DNA of 64,000 bases from an uncultured Dorea sp. Its GTDB lineage: Bacteria; Bacillota; Clostridia; Lachnospirales; Lachnospiraceae. The notes under the pieces are model-generated. The model was not told the DNA's origin. It searched no databases and saw only the letters and a program-made list of their open reading frames with translations. The translations under genes were made by a program, and so were the position numbers. The stretch is taken from positions 30,267 to 94,266 of the forward strand of contig CAJTQA010000007.1 in assembly GCA_910578455.1 (NCBI GenBank), given 5' to 3'. Every line of letters begins with the position of its first letter. Positions within the stretch are counted from its first letter, which is position 1. Of this stretch, positions 1 to 8,960 are shown one piece after another.

Positions 1-2
1 AA

Positions 3-902
3 GAAGAGCTTACCCTAATGGAAAAGATGCGGCCGGGGCTGATCCAGCTGGAGATCGGCGTGCAGTCCACAAACAGTGAGACGGTCAGGGAGATACAGAG
101 GACGATGGATTTTGAAAAGCTGTCTCGGAATGTAATGCGGATACGTGGGATGAACAATATCCACCAGCATCTGGATCTGATTGCCGGGCTTCCATTTGAG
201 AATCTGAAAAGCTTTGAAAAGTCTTTCGACGATGTCTACAGGCTGAGGCCGGATCAGCTGCAGCTTGGTTTTCTGAAAGTCCTCAAAGGCTCGCGGATGG
301 AGGAGAAGAAAGCAGATTACGGATTGGAGCATAAAGACATGCCGCCGTATGAGGTTCTTTACACGGACTGGCTGTCTTTTGAAGAGATATCAGAACTGAA
401 AGGCATTGAGGAGATGGTGGAGGCATATTATAACAGCAGGCAGTTTGGGCATGCCCTGGAGGAGCTGGAGAAAGAGTACGCATCGCCTTACCGGATGTAC
501 AGGGAGCTTTGGATTTATCATGAAAAAAACGGAGGGCTGGGGATGCAGCACAAAAGGAGCGCGAGATATGAACTGCTCCTGGGCTTTATGGGAGACGTAT
601 GCAAAAAGGGTGAAAATTATTGCCGGGAACTTTTGGCTTACGATTATTATTTGAGGGAGAATGCAAAGAGCCGCCCTCTTTTTGCGGGGGAGAACCGGAT
701 GGAGAAAGAACAGGCGAGGCTGTTCTACGAGAGGGAATCTAAGGAGCATGAATATCTTCCTTCGTATGCGGGATATGATAAAAACCAGCTACGCAGGATG
801 ACGCATCTGGAATATTTCCCCGAACTTGGGAAAACAGTGCTCTTTGACTATATGGAGAAGAATCCCCTGGACCAGGAGGCAAGAACGGTTGAAATAAAAT
901 AG
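3..902 (+). CDS. B12-binding radical SAM protein, C-terminal part (DUF4080 type), 5' end outside window
   Basis: The reading frame is open from the first bases, so the gene begins upstream and only about 300 C-terminal residues are seen; the ATG at 18 is internal. The visible part starts in the late radical SAM barrel (EIGVQS, then LAGLPFE-like IAGLPFENL) followed by a long helical C-terminal domain of the kind found after cobalamin-binding radical SAM domains (DUF4080). The CX3CX2C cluster motif and the B12-binding domain would lie upstream and cannot be checked. Substrate unknown. It is followed by 70 bases and then a tiny membrane protein gene. Confidence 0.75.
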   Translation, partial: EELTLMEKMRPGLIQLEIGVQSTNSETVREIQRTMDFEKLSRNVMRIRGMNNIHQHLDLIAGLPFENLKSFEKSFDDVYRLRPDQLQLGFLKVLKGSRMEEKKADYGLEHKDMPPYEVLYTDWLSFEEISELKGIEEMVEAYYNSRQFGHALEELEKEYASPYRMYRELWIYHEKNGGLGMQHKRSARYELLLGFMGDVCKKGENYCRELLAYDYYLRENAKSRPLFAGENRMEKEQARLFYERESKEHEYLPSYAGYDKNQLRRMTHLEYFPELGKTVLFDYMEKNPLDQEARTVEIK

Positions 903-972
903 TTCACAGCTTGCAAATGGCGGATAAAAAGTATAAAATGGTACATATATTTTGGAAAGAAGGTTAATGGAG

Positions 973-1074
973 ATGAATTTTAATGATAAAAGGACAAAAA
1001 GGGTTATCGCAATCGTAGTTATGGTGGTCATCGTCGCGATGGTGGCGACTTCAATCTTGCCGATCCTGGGATAG
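973..1074 (+). CDS. small single-pass membrane protein (33 aa)
   Basis: A short ORF encoding a basic polar head (MNFNDKRTKR) followed by one hydrophobic helix of about 20 residues and a short tail ending in LPILG. The in-frame ATG at 967 lies only 3 bases after the AAAGAAGG ribosome binding site (956-963), whereas the ATG at 973 is 9 bases away, so 973 is preferred. It sits between the radical SAM gene and vanW in the same direction. Tiny proteins of this form occur in Firmicutes; no function is assigned. Confidence 0.55.
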   Translation: MNFNDKRTKRVIAIVVMVVIVAMVATSILPILG

Positions 1075-1110
1075 GGCGGTATAGGACGGCAGAAGGAATG
1101 ATGGGAAGGC

Positions 1111-2655
1111 ATGGGTCAGAGGCGGAAAAGGAGAGGCGCTTATAACAGGGCGGAAAAAAAGAGAAGGATTCAGAGGCGGAAAAGGATGCGGCTCCTTTTT
1201 GGTCTCATCTTGTTTTGCTCTATTGCTGTCCTTGGCGTCTCCTATATGGTGTTCCAGAAGTTTGTGTCAAAGTATCCGGAAGATAAGATCTGTAAAAATG
1301 TATACATAGGCTCTGTCGATGTCTCCGGCATGACTGAAAAAGAGGCGGGGAAAGTGATGGAAGAGCGCCTTGCACAGGGGAGGCAGGCATCGGTCACCGT
1401 AAAGGTGGGGGAAAAGGAAGAAACGGTAGTTCTGGAAGAGCTTGGGCTTAACCATAAAAACATGAAAGAGCAGGTGAAATATGCATTTGACTATGGAAAA
1501 TCAGGAAGTCTGTGGGAACGGTTCTGGCAGCTTAAGGAGCTTTCGGAGAAAAAGAAGGTTTTTGAGGAGACGTTTACGCTGAATAAAAAAAAGACAGGAA
1601 AATTCATGGAGGAAAAGATCGTTCCGCTGGCAGACCACGCACAGAATGCGACGATGAAGCGGAAAGGAAATGAGTTTATCGTTACGGATGAGAAACAGGG
1701 AAAGACCATCGACATCGAGAAATCCCTGGCGGCTGTGCTGAAAAGAGTGAACGACGGCTGGGCCTGCAGTGATTTTGCAGTTGAGGCGGCGCAGATGGAT
1801 GAACAGCCTTCCGTGAAGGCAGAAGAGCTTAAGGAGGTCAGAGACAAGCTCGGCTCATATGCTACCGATGCGGGAGGAGGGGAGAGATGGCAGAACTTAA
1901 AGACCGGAGTAGGGAAGATAGACGGCACGGTGCTTGCCCCGGGGGAAGAAATCTCAATCCATGATGTAACGGCTCCTTATGATAAGGAACACGGCTATGT
2001 GGCGGCAGGCTCTTATGAGAACGGGCAGGTGGTCGACACTTACGGGGGAGGAATCTGCCAGGTCTCGACGACGCTTTATAATGCGGTTCTCCTTGCAGAG
2101 CTTGAGGTGACGGAGCGCTATCCCCATTCTATGCTGGTATCTTATGTGGATCCGTCCAGGGACGCGGCAATCGCGGGAGACGTGAAAGATTTTAAATTTA
2201 AAAACAGCTATAAGGCGCCGGTTTACATTGAAGGGGAAATTGACGGCGACAATCAGCTGAGGTTCACGATATACGGGAAAGAAACCCGAAAGAAGGGCAG
2301 AACGGTGGAATATGAAAGCGAAGTGACCGCCACGGAGGAGTACGGAAGAACTTATAAGGAAGATTCGGACGCGCCTCTCGGAGCTATGGATTACGAAGGG
2401 AATCCCCGCACAGGGAAGACGGCAAGGCTCTGGAAGATCGTAAAACAGGACGGAAAGGAAGTAAGCCGCGACGTGATAAACGAAAGCCGCTACCAGAAGT
2501 CCAATGAGATCATCGTGGTAGGCACGGCATCAGACAACGGAGAGGCAACAGCGCTCGTGAGGAACGCCATAGCAACCCAGGACGGGAAAAAGGTTAATGA
2601 GGCCATCAGTAAAGCGAGAGGGCTGGGAAGGGAAGAAGATGAGACTGAAGACTGA
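1111..2655 (+). CDS. VanW family protein
   Basis: A 514-residue protein with a very basic N-terminus (residues 1-27), one membrane helix (about 29-50) and a large outside part. The middle carries peptidoglycan-binding-4-like segments (about 65-220). The VanW domain follows (about 240-375), with the hallmark GGGICQVSTTLYNA motif. A Lys/Glu-rich tail ends the protein. Members are membrane-anchored wall-associated proteins; VanW is named from vancomycin gene clusters, but most chromosomal copies are not resistance genes and their reaction is unknown. The start is supported by GGGAAGG just upstream. The 3' end overlaps the next gene by 17 bases, suggesting translational coupling. Confidence 0.85.
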   Translation: MGQRRKRRGAYNRAEKKRRIQRRKRMRLLFGLILFCSIAVLGVSYMVFQKFVSKYPEDKICKNVYIGSVDVSGMTEKEAGKVMEERLAQGRQASVTVKVGEKEETVVLEELGLNHKNMKEQVKYAFDYGKSGSLWERFWQLKELSEKKKVFEETFTLNKKKTGKFMEEKIVPLADHAQNATMKRKGNEFIVTDEKQGKTIDIEKSLAAVLKRVNDGWACSDFAVEAAQMDEQPSVKAEELKEVRDKLGSYATDAGGGERWQNLKTGVGKIDGTVLAPGEEISIHDVTAPYDKEHGYVAAGSYENGQVVDTYGGGICQVSTTLYNAVLLAELEVTERYPHSMLVSYVDPSRDAAIAGDVKDFKFKNSYKAPVYIEGEIDGDNQLRFTIYGKETRKKGRTVEYESEVTATEEYGRTYKEDSDAPLGAMDYEGNPRTGKTARLWKIVKQDGKEVSRDVINESRYQKSNEIIVVGTASDNGEATALVRNAIATQDGKKVNEAISKARGLGREEDETED

Positions 2656-3526
2656 GAATGTGCAGTGCATGAGCGAGTCCGTCACGGTATACGGAACGAC
2701 AAGAGAAACCGGACTGCATGCGCTTGCCGCTGCCGTAAATGCCCTGGAGGCGGCCGGCGGTCGGCAGATAGCGGTCAGCGTATCGGCGGAATATCCGGCG
2801 CATGCAGAGAAAGATACGATATATAAGACAGAAAAAAGCATAAAAAAAATCTGCGGGGAGAAGGGCATCTCATACATGGGAGCTCTGTTTTCGGAGAATC
2901 CGCTGCTGCCAGTGCCGGCCGTCACAGTTCACGGAATGGCATATTCAGAACAACACCGGGACACGCCTGACGGGAAGAGGCAGATGCAGGGAAAGGCAGT
3001 TGTCCTCAGCAAGTGGATCGGGATGGACGGTATGCTTCAGATTGCGGCAGAACGCAGGGGAGAGCTTGAAAAGCACTTTGCTCCGGCATTTATGAGGGAT
3101 GTGTTTTCCTATCGGCAGAAGCTGTTTTCGGAGAGGGAGATAGAGATAGCGTCTGATATGGGCGTGCCGGTTGTGAGACAGATTTTGCGGGGCGGAATTT
3201 TCGCCGCGCTGTGGGAGCTTGCAGGAGAGCTTGGGTGCGGGCTTGACCTGGATCTGAAAAAAATGTCCGTCTTGCAGGAAACGGTGGAAATATGCGAATA
3301 TTTTAAAATAAATCCCTATCAGCTCACATCAGCAGGCAGCCTTCTCTTTGTGACAGATGATGCAGAGCAGCTAGCCAGAAGGCTTAGGGAGGCGGGAACG
3401 GAAAGCTCTGTGCTTGGATATGTCACGGGCGGCAGAGATAAGATCATAAGAAACGGGGAGGATATAAGACATATTGACCGCCCCGCGCCGGATGAAATAT
3501 TTAAGATATATGCAGGAAAAGGTTAA
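2639..3526 (+). CDS. AIR synthase-related / HypE-like protein
   Basis: About 295 residues. The C-terminal half resembles the AIRS C-terminal domain shared by PurM, SelD, ThiL and HypE: a stretch of Gly/Leu-rich helix, SAGSLLFV, a variable loop and a final GYVTGG. The N-terminal half is less clear. Such proteins are often labelled hydrogenase maturation factor, but no hydrogenase genes are nearby, so the substrate is open. The ATG at 2639 has GGAAGGGAAGAAG before it and is preferred over an in-frame ATG at 2597 that would lie deeper inside vanW. trmL starts 12 bases downstream, so vanW, this gene and trmL probably form one operon. Confidence 0.65.
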   Translation: MRLKTENVQCMSESVTVYGTTRETGLHALAAAVNALEAAGGRQIAVSVSAEYPAHAEKDTIYKTEKSIKKICGEKGISYMGALFSENPLLPVPAVTVHGMAYSEQHRDTPDGKRQMQGKAVVLSKWIGMDGMLQIAAERRGELEKHFAPAFMRDVFSYRQKLFSEREIEIASDMGVPVVRQILRGGIFAALWELAGELGCGLDLDLKKMSVLQETVEICEYFKINPYQLTSAGSLLFVTDDAEQLARRLREAGTESSVLGYVTGGRDKIIRNGEDIRHIDRPAPDEIFKIYAGKG

Positions 3527-3538
3527 AGGAGGGCCAGG

Positions 3539-4036
3539 ATGCTGAATATCGTTCTTTTAGAGCCGGAGATACCGGCAAATACAGGAAATATCGGGCGCAC
3601 CTGCGTAGCGGCAGGAACGAGGCTCCACCTGATCGAGCCGCTGGGGTTCAGGCTGGATGAAAAAAACCTGAGGCGTGCGGGGATGGATTACTGGAAGGAG
3701 CTTGATGTCAGCATTTATGCTGACTATCATGATTTTTTGGATAAGAATTCCGGGGGCAAGATCTATATGGCGACGACAAAGGCAGAAAGGGCATACACAG
3801 AGGTGTCTTATGAGCCGGATGCGTACATTATGTTCGGGAAAGAGAGCGCCGGTATTCCGGAAGAGATACTGGTAGAGCATGAGCCGGAATGCATCCGCAT
3901 CCCGATGGTAGGGGATACCCGTTCCCTGAACCTTGGTAATTCGGTGGCAATCGTATTGTACGAGGCATTGCGCCAAAACGGGTTTCCGGGGATGAACCGG
4001 GCGGGAAAGCTCCATGACCTTATGTGGAAAAGATAG
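3539..4036 (+). CDS. trmL: tRNA (cytidine(34)-2'-O)-methyltransferase TrmL
   Basis: A 165-residue SPOUT-class methyltransferase of the YibK/TrmL size, the minimal trefoil-knot fold. It opens with LEPEIPANTGNIGRTC, has FGKESAGIPEE in the middle and the SAM-binding knot at RSLNLGNSVAIVLYEALRQ. TrmL methylates the ribose of the wobble base in tRNA-Leu isoacceptors using SAM. The start is fixed by AAAGGAGGGCCAGG directly upstream. It ends the vanW operon, and 126 bases with a promoter separate it from the ATPase operon. Confidence 0.93.
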   Translation: MLNIVLLEPEIPANTGNIGRTCVAAGTRLHLIEPLGFRLDEKNLRRAGMDYWKELDVSIYADYHDFLDKNSGGKIYMATTKAERAYTEVSYEPDAYIMFGKESAGIPEEILVEHEPECIRIPMVGDTRSLNLGNSVAIVLYEALRQNGFPGMNRAGKLHDLMWKR

Positions 4037-4087
4037 AAGACAGCATGCCAAAGCAAGCCAAAATGGTGCCAAAATGATATAAACATA

Positions 4088-4116
4088 TAGACTTTCACAA
4101 AAAATCATATTATAAT
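4088..4116 (+). promoter_or_regulatory. probable sigma-A promoter of the V-ATPase operon
   Basis: TAGACT (4088-4093) and a perfect TATAAT (4111-4116) are separated by 17 bases, in the only sizeable gap before the ATPase genes. The -35 box matches 4 of 6 consensus bases. Inferred from sequence only. Confidence 0.5.
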
Positions 4117-4162
4117 GATGAGTATGGGAGTTTTTAGCAATTAAGAGAGAGGTGGTGAAGTG

Positions 4163-4471
4163 ATGGTCGAAGAAACCATTAAAACCATCAGGGAGACGGA
4201 GAAAGAGGCGGAAGAGCTTATAAAGAATGCAGCCGCAGAATGTACCGAGATCCTTGAAGGGGCCGCTGCGGATGCCAGAGAGCTTAAGCAGAAGGCCGAG
4301 ACAGATGCCAAAGCCAAAGCTGACGCTGATATGAAAGCGGCAGTTGAAATGGGGGAAAGTTCTGCCAGAGACGCTCTGAGAGACGTGGAGGCAGAGATTG
4401 CATCCCTGAAAGAGGCTGTGAAAGCCAAAGAAGATGCGGCGGTGGCTTCTGTAATTTCAGAATTGGTTTAA
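4163..4471 (+). CDS. ntpF: V/A-type ATPase subunit H (G-type peripheral stalk)
   Basis: An approximately 102-residue, almost wholly helical protein rich in Ala, Glu and Lys, as expected for the G/H stalk subunit that forms a coiled coil with subunit E. Heptad-like spacing runs through the entire length. The AGAGGTGG site (about 4148-4155) favours the ATG at 4163; a GTG at 4160 is the alternative. It is the first gene of a nine-gene operon, directly upstream of subunit I. Identification depends on composition and position more than on motifs. Confidence 0.8.
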   Translation: MVEETIKTIRETEKEAEELIKNAAAECTEILEGAAADARELKQKAETDAKAKADADMKAAVEMGESSARDALRDVEAEIASLKEAVKAKEDAAVASVISELV

Positions 4472-4498
4472 AAAATAAAATGAAGGAGGAACAGGTTT

Positions 4499-6517
4499 AT
4501 GGCAGTATTGCAGATGCAAAGAATTAGTATCTGCGCGCTAAAGAAAGATCGTAAGGCTATCCTGGAGCGCCTGCAGTCTTTAGGGACTGTGGAGATGAAC
4601 CAAATTGCCGATGACGAGGCAGGCTTTGAGAAGATGGACACCTTGAATGCAAGGCTTTCATTTGAAAAGAAGGCACAGCTTTCGGAAAATGCATTGGCAG
4701 TTCTGGATACTTACGCTCCGGAAAAGCATTCCCTGCTATCCAGTCTGGAAGGCAAGAAACTGATTGGGAAAGATGAATTCAATCAGATTATTTCAGACAA
4801 GCAACAGGTAATATCAGATGCAAATGAGCTTGTTGCGCTGAATAAAGAGATAGCAGAGAATAAAGCGAACATTCTAAAACTGTCGAACCAGATCGAGTCT
4901 TTAAGCCCGTGGCTTAGTTTGGATGTGCCGATGGACTTTAAGGGTACGAAAAAAGCTGCGATGCTTTTGGGAACGCTGGCTGCGGGAAACACGGAAGAAA
5001 CAGTGTATGCCGCCATTGCAAAACATTGTCCCGAGACGGAAGCATTGGATGTGCAGATTGTCCATAGCGACAAAGATGCGGTGTATCTGGTTGTATTCTG
5101 CCTGAAAGAGCAGGAGACGGCAGTAGAGGAAGCTTTAAGAGCAGCAGGATTTGCCAGGCCTTCGCAGCTGGCGGAAAAGATGCCGGCAGAGAAGAAGGCA
5201 GATCTGGAAGCAGAGATTAAAAAACTGAATATGCGTAATTCTCTCAATGAGGAAGAAATCAGGCTCCTGTCTCAGAACAGGCAGAAGATTCAGGCCGTCG
5301 GAGATTATTTCCGCATGCGGGCAAGCAAGTATGAGTTGCTCGGAACGCTGCCCCAGTCGCAGAGGACATTTATCGTAAGCGGCTATATCCCTGCAAAGGC
5401 TGCAGATGCAGTCAGAAAAGCAATCGGGGATAAATATGACTGTGTTATCGACACGGAAGAATTAAAGGAAGATGAGGAACCGCCGGTAATCTTGAGCAAC
5501 AATGGATTCTCGGCAAGCGTAGAGGGAGTATTGGAGTCATACGGGCTTCCGCACAAGGGAGAGTTTGACCCGACGACGATCATGTCGTTTTTCTATGTGT
5601 TCTTCTTCGGAATGATGCTTTCCGACGCGGCATACGGTGCGATTATAGCGATTGCATGTTTTATAGTAGTAAAGAAATTCCCGCGGATGGAAGAGGGGAT
5701 GAAGAAATCCCTCAAGATGTTCATGTACTGCGGTGTTTCAACGATGGTGTGGGGCGTACTGTTCGGAGGTTATTTCGGAAACGTGGTAGATATCGTGTCC
5801 GGCACGTTTTTCGGGAAGACAGTTACGGTTCCTGCCTTGTGGTTTATACCTTTGAACGATCCGATGAGGCTTTTGGTCTACTCGCTGGCATTCGGAGTCA
5901 TCCATTTGTTTGTAGGGCTTGGGATTAAAGGCTATATGCTGCTTAAGGACAAAAAGCCAGTGGACTTTTTGTGTGATGTTGTCCTATGGTATTCTTTCTT
6001 GATCGGATTGATTCTGATGCTGGTACCAACGGACATTTTTGCGTCCATCGCGCAGGCAAAGATTGTATTCCCGCCGTTTTTAAATATGCTTGCCAAAGCG
6101 CTTGCGATCATTGGAGCAGTAGGGCTGCTTCTTATGTCGGGAAGGGAAAATAAGAACCCGGCTCTCAGAATTGCGCTTGGTGCATACGACATTTACAATA
6201 TTACAGGGTGGCTCAGCGATGTGCTGTCCTACTCGCGTCTTCTTGCGCTCGGCCTTGCCACCGGAGTTATCGCTTCCGTTGTAAACCAGATGGGAAGCAT
6301 GTTCGGAAAAGGCATTGTAGGCATAATTGGATTTGCGGTTGTATTTATCGTAGGCCATACATTGAACCTTGCAATCAATCTGCTTGGTGCGTATGTTCAT
6401 ACAAACCGTCTGCAGTTCGTAGAATTTTTCGGAAAGTTTTACGAGGGCGGCGGAAAACCATTTGAACCATTTAAATCAGATACGAAATATGTAGATATTA
6501 AGGAGGAAAATTTATAA
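4499..6517 (+). CDS. ntpI: V/A-type ATPase subunit I (a-subunit homologue)
   Basis: 672 residues, the usual length for the bacterial I subunit. The N-terminal 340 residues are cytoplasmic, with two coiled-coil arms that clasp the peripheral stalks. The C-terminal half has seven or eight membrane helices, starting near PTTIMSFFYVFFFGMMLSD, and includes the helices with the conserved arginine region (SYSRLLALGLATGVIA) that form the ion path next to the K ring. The AAGGAGGAACAGGTTT site supports the start. The stop codon overlaps the K start by one base (TAATG). Confidence 0.93.
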   Translation: MAVLQMQRISICALKKDRKAILERLQSLGTVEMNQIADDEAGFEKMDTLNARLSFEKKAQLSENALAVLDTYAPEKHSLLSSLEGKKLIGKDEFNQIISDKQQVISDANELVALNKEIAENKANILKLSNQIESLSPWLSLDVPMDFKGTKKAAMLLGTLAAGNTEETVYAAIAKHCPETEALDVQIVHSDKDAVYLVVFCLKEQETAVEEALRAAGFARPSQLAEKMPAEKKADLEAEIKKLNMRNSLNEEEIRLLSQNRQKIQAVGDYFRMRASKYELLGTLPQSQRTFIVSGYIPAKAADAVRKAIGDKYDCVIDTEELKEDEEPPVILSNNGFSASVEGVLESYGLPHKGEFDPTTIMSFFYVFFFGMMLSDAAYGAIIAIACFIVVKKFPRMEEGMKKSLKMFMYCGVSTMVWGVLFGGYFGNVVDIVSGTFFGKTVTVPALWFIPLNDPMRLLVYSLAFGVIHLFVGLGIKGYMLLKDKKPVDFLCDVVLWYSFLIGLILMLVPTDIFASIAQAKIVFPPFLNMLAKALAIIGAVGLLLMSGRENKNPALRIALGAYDIYNITGWLSDVLSYSRLLALGLATGVIASVVNQMGSMFGKGIVGIIGFAVVFIVGHTLNLAINLLGAYVHTNRLQFVEFFGKFYEGGGKPFEPFKSDTKYVDIKEENL

Positions 6518-7002
6518 TGAGTATTTGGAGTAATTTAGGACTTGTATATGCGTTACTTGGAGCAGCAGTAGCTGTATTTCTTGCAGGTGCAGGATCAGCG
6601 ATTGGCGTAGGTATTGCCGGTCAGGCGGCAGCAGGTGTTGTGACAGAGGATCCGAGCAAATTTGCGAAGGTACTTATCATGCAGCTTCTTCCTGGTACAC
6701 AGGGAATTTACGGGCTGCTTGTCGGATTTATCACTTTATCCAAAGTTGGGCTTCTGGGCGGAGGAGCAGCTGCTCTGGATCCGCAGACAGGGCTTTTGAT
6801 TCTTGCGGCATGCATGCCTATCGGCATCGTTGGGCTTATCTCCGGAAAGTATCAGGGAATGACATCCGCAGCGTCTATCGGAATCGTAGCTAAGAAACCG
6901 GATCAGTTCGGTAAAGCTATGCTTTTCCCGGCGATGGTTGAGACATATGCGATTCTGGCGCTCCTGATCTCTATCCTGGCTGTTAATGCGGTTCAGATTT
7001 AA
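6517..7002 (+). CDS. ntpK: V/A-type ATPase subunit K (rotor ring proteolipid), Na+ type
   Basis: 161 residues forming two fused helical hairpins (four membrane helices), like Enterococcus hirae NtpK. The ligand pattern for Na+ in that protein is Leu61, Thr64, Gln65, Gln110, Glu139. Here the matching positions are Leu58, Thr61 and Gln62 in LPGTQG, Gln113 in KYQGM, and Glu142 in AMVETY. All five are present, so Na+ coupling is likely. Only the second hairpin carries the essential carboxylate, also typical of V-type rings. Translation is probably coupled to subunit I through the one-base overlap. Confidence 0.93.
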   Translation: MSIWSNLGLVYALLGAAVAVFLAGAGSAIGVGIAGQAAAGVVTEDPSKFAKVLIMQLLPGTQGIYGLLVGFITLSKVGLLGGGAAALDPQTGLLILAACMPIGIVGLISGKYQGMTSAASIGIVAKKPDQFGKAMLFPAMVETYAILALLISILAVNAVQI

Positions 7003-7044
7003 TGACGGAAACTTACCAAGATTTAATATAAGGAGTGCAGGAAT

Positions 7045-7638
7045 ATGACTGGATTAGAAAAAATGAAAAGCCAGATCCTGGATGAAGCTAAGGCGGCAGC
7101 CGAGAATAAGGTTTCCGAAGCAAAAGCAAAGGCAGAGGAGATCCTTTCTGAGGCAAGGGCAGAGGCAGAAAAGACAGCGGCCGGCATTTCGGGGAAGTCT
7201 GAGACGGCAATTGCGAGCTACAAAGAACGCGTGGCATCTTCCAACGATTTGCAGAGGAGGACAAAGATCCTCACTGCAAAGCAGGAAGTAATCGCAGATG
7301 TTCTGGATAAAGCATATGAGTCTCTGGAGAGCATGGAAAAAGAAAAATACTTTGATATGCTGCTGGGGATGGTGGATAAATACGCACAGCCGCAGGACGG
7401 AGAGATTATCTTTTCCAAAGCTGATCTTGGAAGGCTGCCGGAAGATTTTGAAAGGAAAGCCGCAGAAACTGCAAAAGCGAAAGGCGGAAACCTTAGGATA
7501 TCAGGAGAAAGCAGAAATATTGAGAATGGTTTCGTTCTCGCCTACGGCGGCATTGAAGAAAACTGTACGCTGAGGGCGATGTTTGATGCCAGAAGAGATG
7601 AGTTATCTGACAAAGTTCATCGTATATTATTTGCGTAA
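7045..7638 (+). CDS. ntpE: V/A-type ATPase subunit E (peripheral stalk)
   Basis: 197 residues. The N-terminal 80 residues are a long charged Ala/Glu/Lys helix that pairs with subunit H. The C-terminal globular part ends in a typical pattern: a short strand, GGIEENCTLRAMFDARRDEL, then a final helix. TAAGGAGTGCAGGAAT lies before the ATG. It stands between K and C, the standard order in Firmicute V-ATPase operons. Confidence 0.9.
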   Translation: MTGLEKMKSQILDEAKAAAENKVSEAKAKAEEILSEARAEAEKTAAGISGKSETAIASYKERVASSNDLQRRTKILTAKQEVIADVLDKAYESLESMEKEKYFDMLLGMVDKYAQPQDGEIIFSKADLGRLPEDFERKAAETAKAKGGNLRISGESRNIENGFVLAYGGIEENCTLRAMFDARRDELSDKVHRILFA

Positions 7639-7660
7639 ATGAAAGGAAGGGCTGATTTAC

Positions 7661-8629
7661 ATGAGTGAACAGTATACCTACGCGGTTGCACGTATACGGG
7701 CTTTGGAAGTCTCCCTGTTTTCCAACAGCACCATCGACCAATTGTTAGCATGCCAGAGCTATGAGCAGTGCATGCAGTTTCTGGAAGAGCACGGCTGGGG
7801 GGATTCGGAGACATCAGGTAATGCAGAGGCGATGCTGACCAGGGAAGAAGAGAAGATATGGGAGATTGTCAGGGAACTGTCCATTGACATGGAGAATTTC
7901 AGCGTTCTCTCTTACTCAAAGCTTTACCACAATCTGAAAGCGGCGATTAAGGAAGTCTGCACGGAGGAAAAAAACAGGCATATCTTTTATGAAGATGTGT
8001 CTATTCCGGGCAAGGAGATGCTTGAGATTGTGAGCGAGCGCGACTTCGGAAGGCTTCCGGCGCATATGCAAGGCGCTGCGGCAGAAGCCTTTGAGACTCT
8101 TCTCCACACAAGAGACGGTCAGTTATGTGATGTGATCATTGACAGGGCGGCGCTTGAGGCTGTCTATCAGGCAGGAAAGGCATCTGATGCCGCAATTATC
8201 CGTGATTATGCGGAATCTATGGTTGCGGTTGCGGATATCAAGATTGCCGTCAGATCACAGAAAACCGCAAAATCATTAGAATTTATGAAACGGGCGATGG
8301 CAGAGTGCAGCAGCATAAATGCGGGCCAGTTGGCGCGTGCGGCGCTTAACGGCATGGATGCGATCAGGGAATATCTGCTCGGAACTGCTTACGCAGAGGG
8401 AGCGGCGGCTCTGGAGGAATCGCCGTCCGCATTTGAGCGGTGGTGCGACAACCGTATCATCCAGACCATCAGTCCGCAGAAATATAATGCATTTACAATC
8501 GGGCCTGTGATTGCCTATGTAATTGCAAGACAGAACGAAATTAAAACGGTGCGGATCATACTTTCCGGCAAGCTGAATGAACTGCCGGATGATTCTATCC
8601 GGGAAAGGGTAAGGGAGATGTATGTATAA
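7661..8629 (+). CDS. ntpC: V/A-type ATPase subunit C (central stalk cap)
   Basis: 322 residues, all-helical, matching the d/C subunit that links the central shaft to the K ring. It begins YTYAVARIRALEVSLFS, resembling the family start, and contains the late signature ERWCDNRIIQ. AGGAAGGGC precedes the ATG. Its last 8 bases overlap the start of subunit F, so C and F are probably translated together. Confidence 0.9.
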   Translation: MSEQYTYAVARIRALEVSLFSNSTIDQLLACQSYEQCMQFLEEHGWGDSETSGNAEAMLTREEEKIWEIVRELSIDMENFSVLSYSKLYHNLKAAIKEVCTEEKNRHIFYEDVSIPGKEMLEIVSERDFGRLPAHMQGAAAEAFETLLHTRDGQLCDVIIDRAALEAVYQAGKASDAAIIRDYAESMVAVADIKIAVRSQKTAKSLEFMKRAMAECSSINAGQLARAALNGMDAIREYLLGTAYAEGAAALEESPSAFERWCDNRIIQTISPQKYNAFTIGPVIAYVIARQNEIKTVRIILSGKLNELPDDSIRERVREMYV

Positions 8630-8942
8630 GATTGCAGTATTGGGCGATTACGACAGTATCTACGGCTTTGCTACGCTGGGTCTTGACACGTTTCCGGTAA
8701 ATACCCACGAAGAAGCTACAGAGACGCTCACAAAGCTTGCAGGCGGCGGATACGGCATTATCTATATCACAGAAGCCTGGGCGGCAGAGCTTAAACATGA
8801 GATTTCAAGGTATCAGGAGCAGCTTATGCCGGCGATCATCCAGATTCCGGGCATTTCAGGCAACACGGGAGCCGGGATTGCAGGAGTTAAGAAGTCGGTT
8901 GAGGTTGCGGTTGGTTCCGATATCTTATTCAGTAACCAGTAA
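8622..8942 (+). CDS. ntpG: V/A-type ATPase subunit F (central stalk)
   Basis: 106 residues with a Rossmann-like beginning (KIAVLGDYDSIYGFATLG), the usual fold and size of the F subunit, which binds the shaft subunit D. The Gly-rich region GISGNTGAGIAGVKKSVEVAVG near the end is typical. The ATG overlaps subunit C by 8 bases, and AGTAAGGAGGT right after the stop serves subunit A. Known as NtpG in Enterococcus naming and AtpF in others. Confidence 0.88.
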   Translation: MYKIAVLGDYDSIYGFATLGLDTFPVNTHEEATETLTKLAGGGYGIIYITEAWAAELKHEISRYQEQLMPAIIQIPGISGNTGAGIAGVKKSVEVAVGSDILFSNQ

Positions 8943-8960
8943 GGAGGTTTATTCGTCCAA

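Noticed and set aside
1111..2655. vanW as a vancomycin resistance gene
   Set aside because: No vanA/B-type ligase, vanH, vanX or vanRS genes nearby; chromosomal VanW-family proteins are common in Clostridia without resistance.
2639..3526. Hydrogenase maturation role for the AIR-synthase-like protein
   Set aside because: No hyp or hydrogenase genes in the window; the fold is shared by several unrelated enzymes.
4160..4471. Long minus-strand frame opposite ntpF and similar long frames opposite most genes
   Set aside because: These have no ribosome sites and no family likeness; they arise from codon bias of the real genes.
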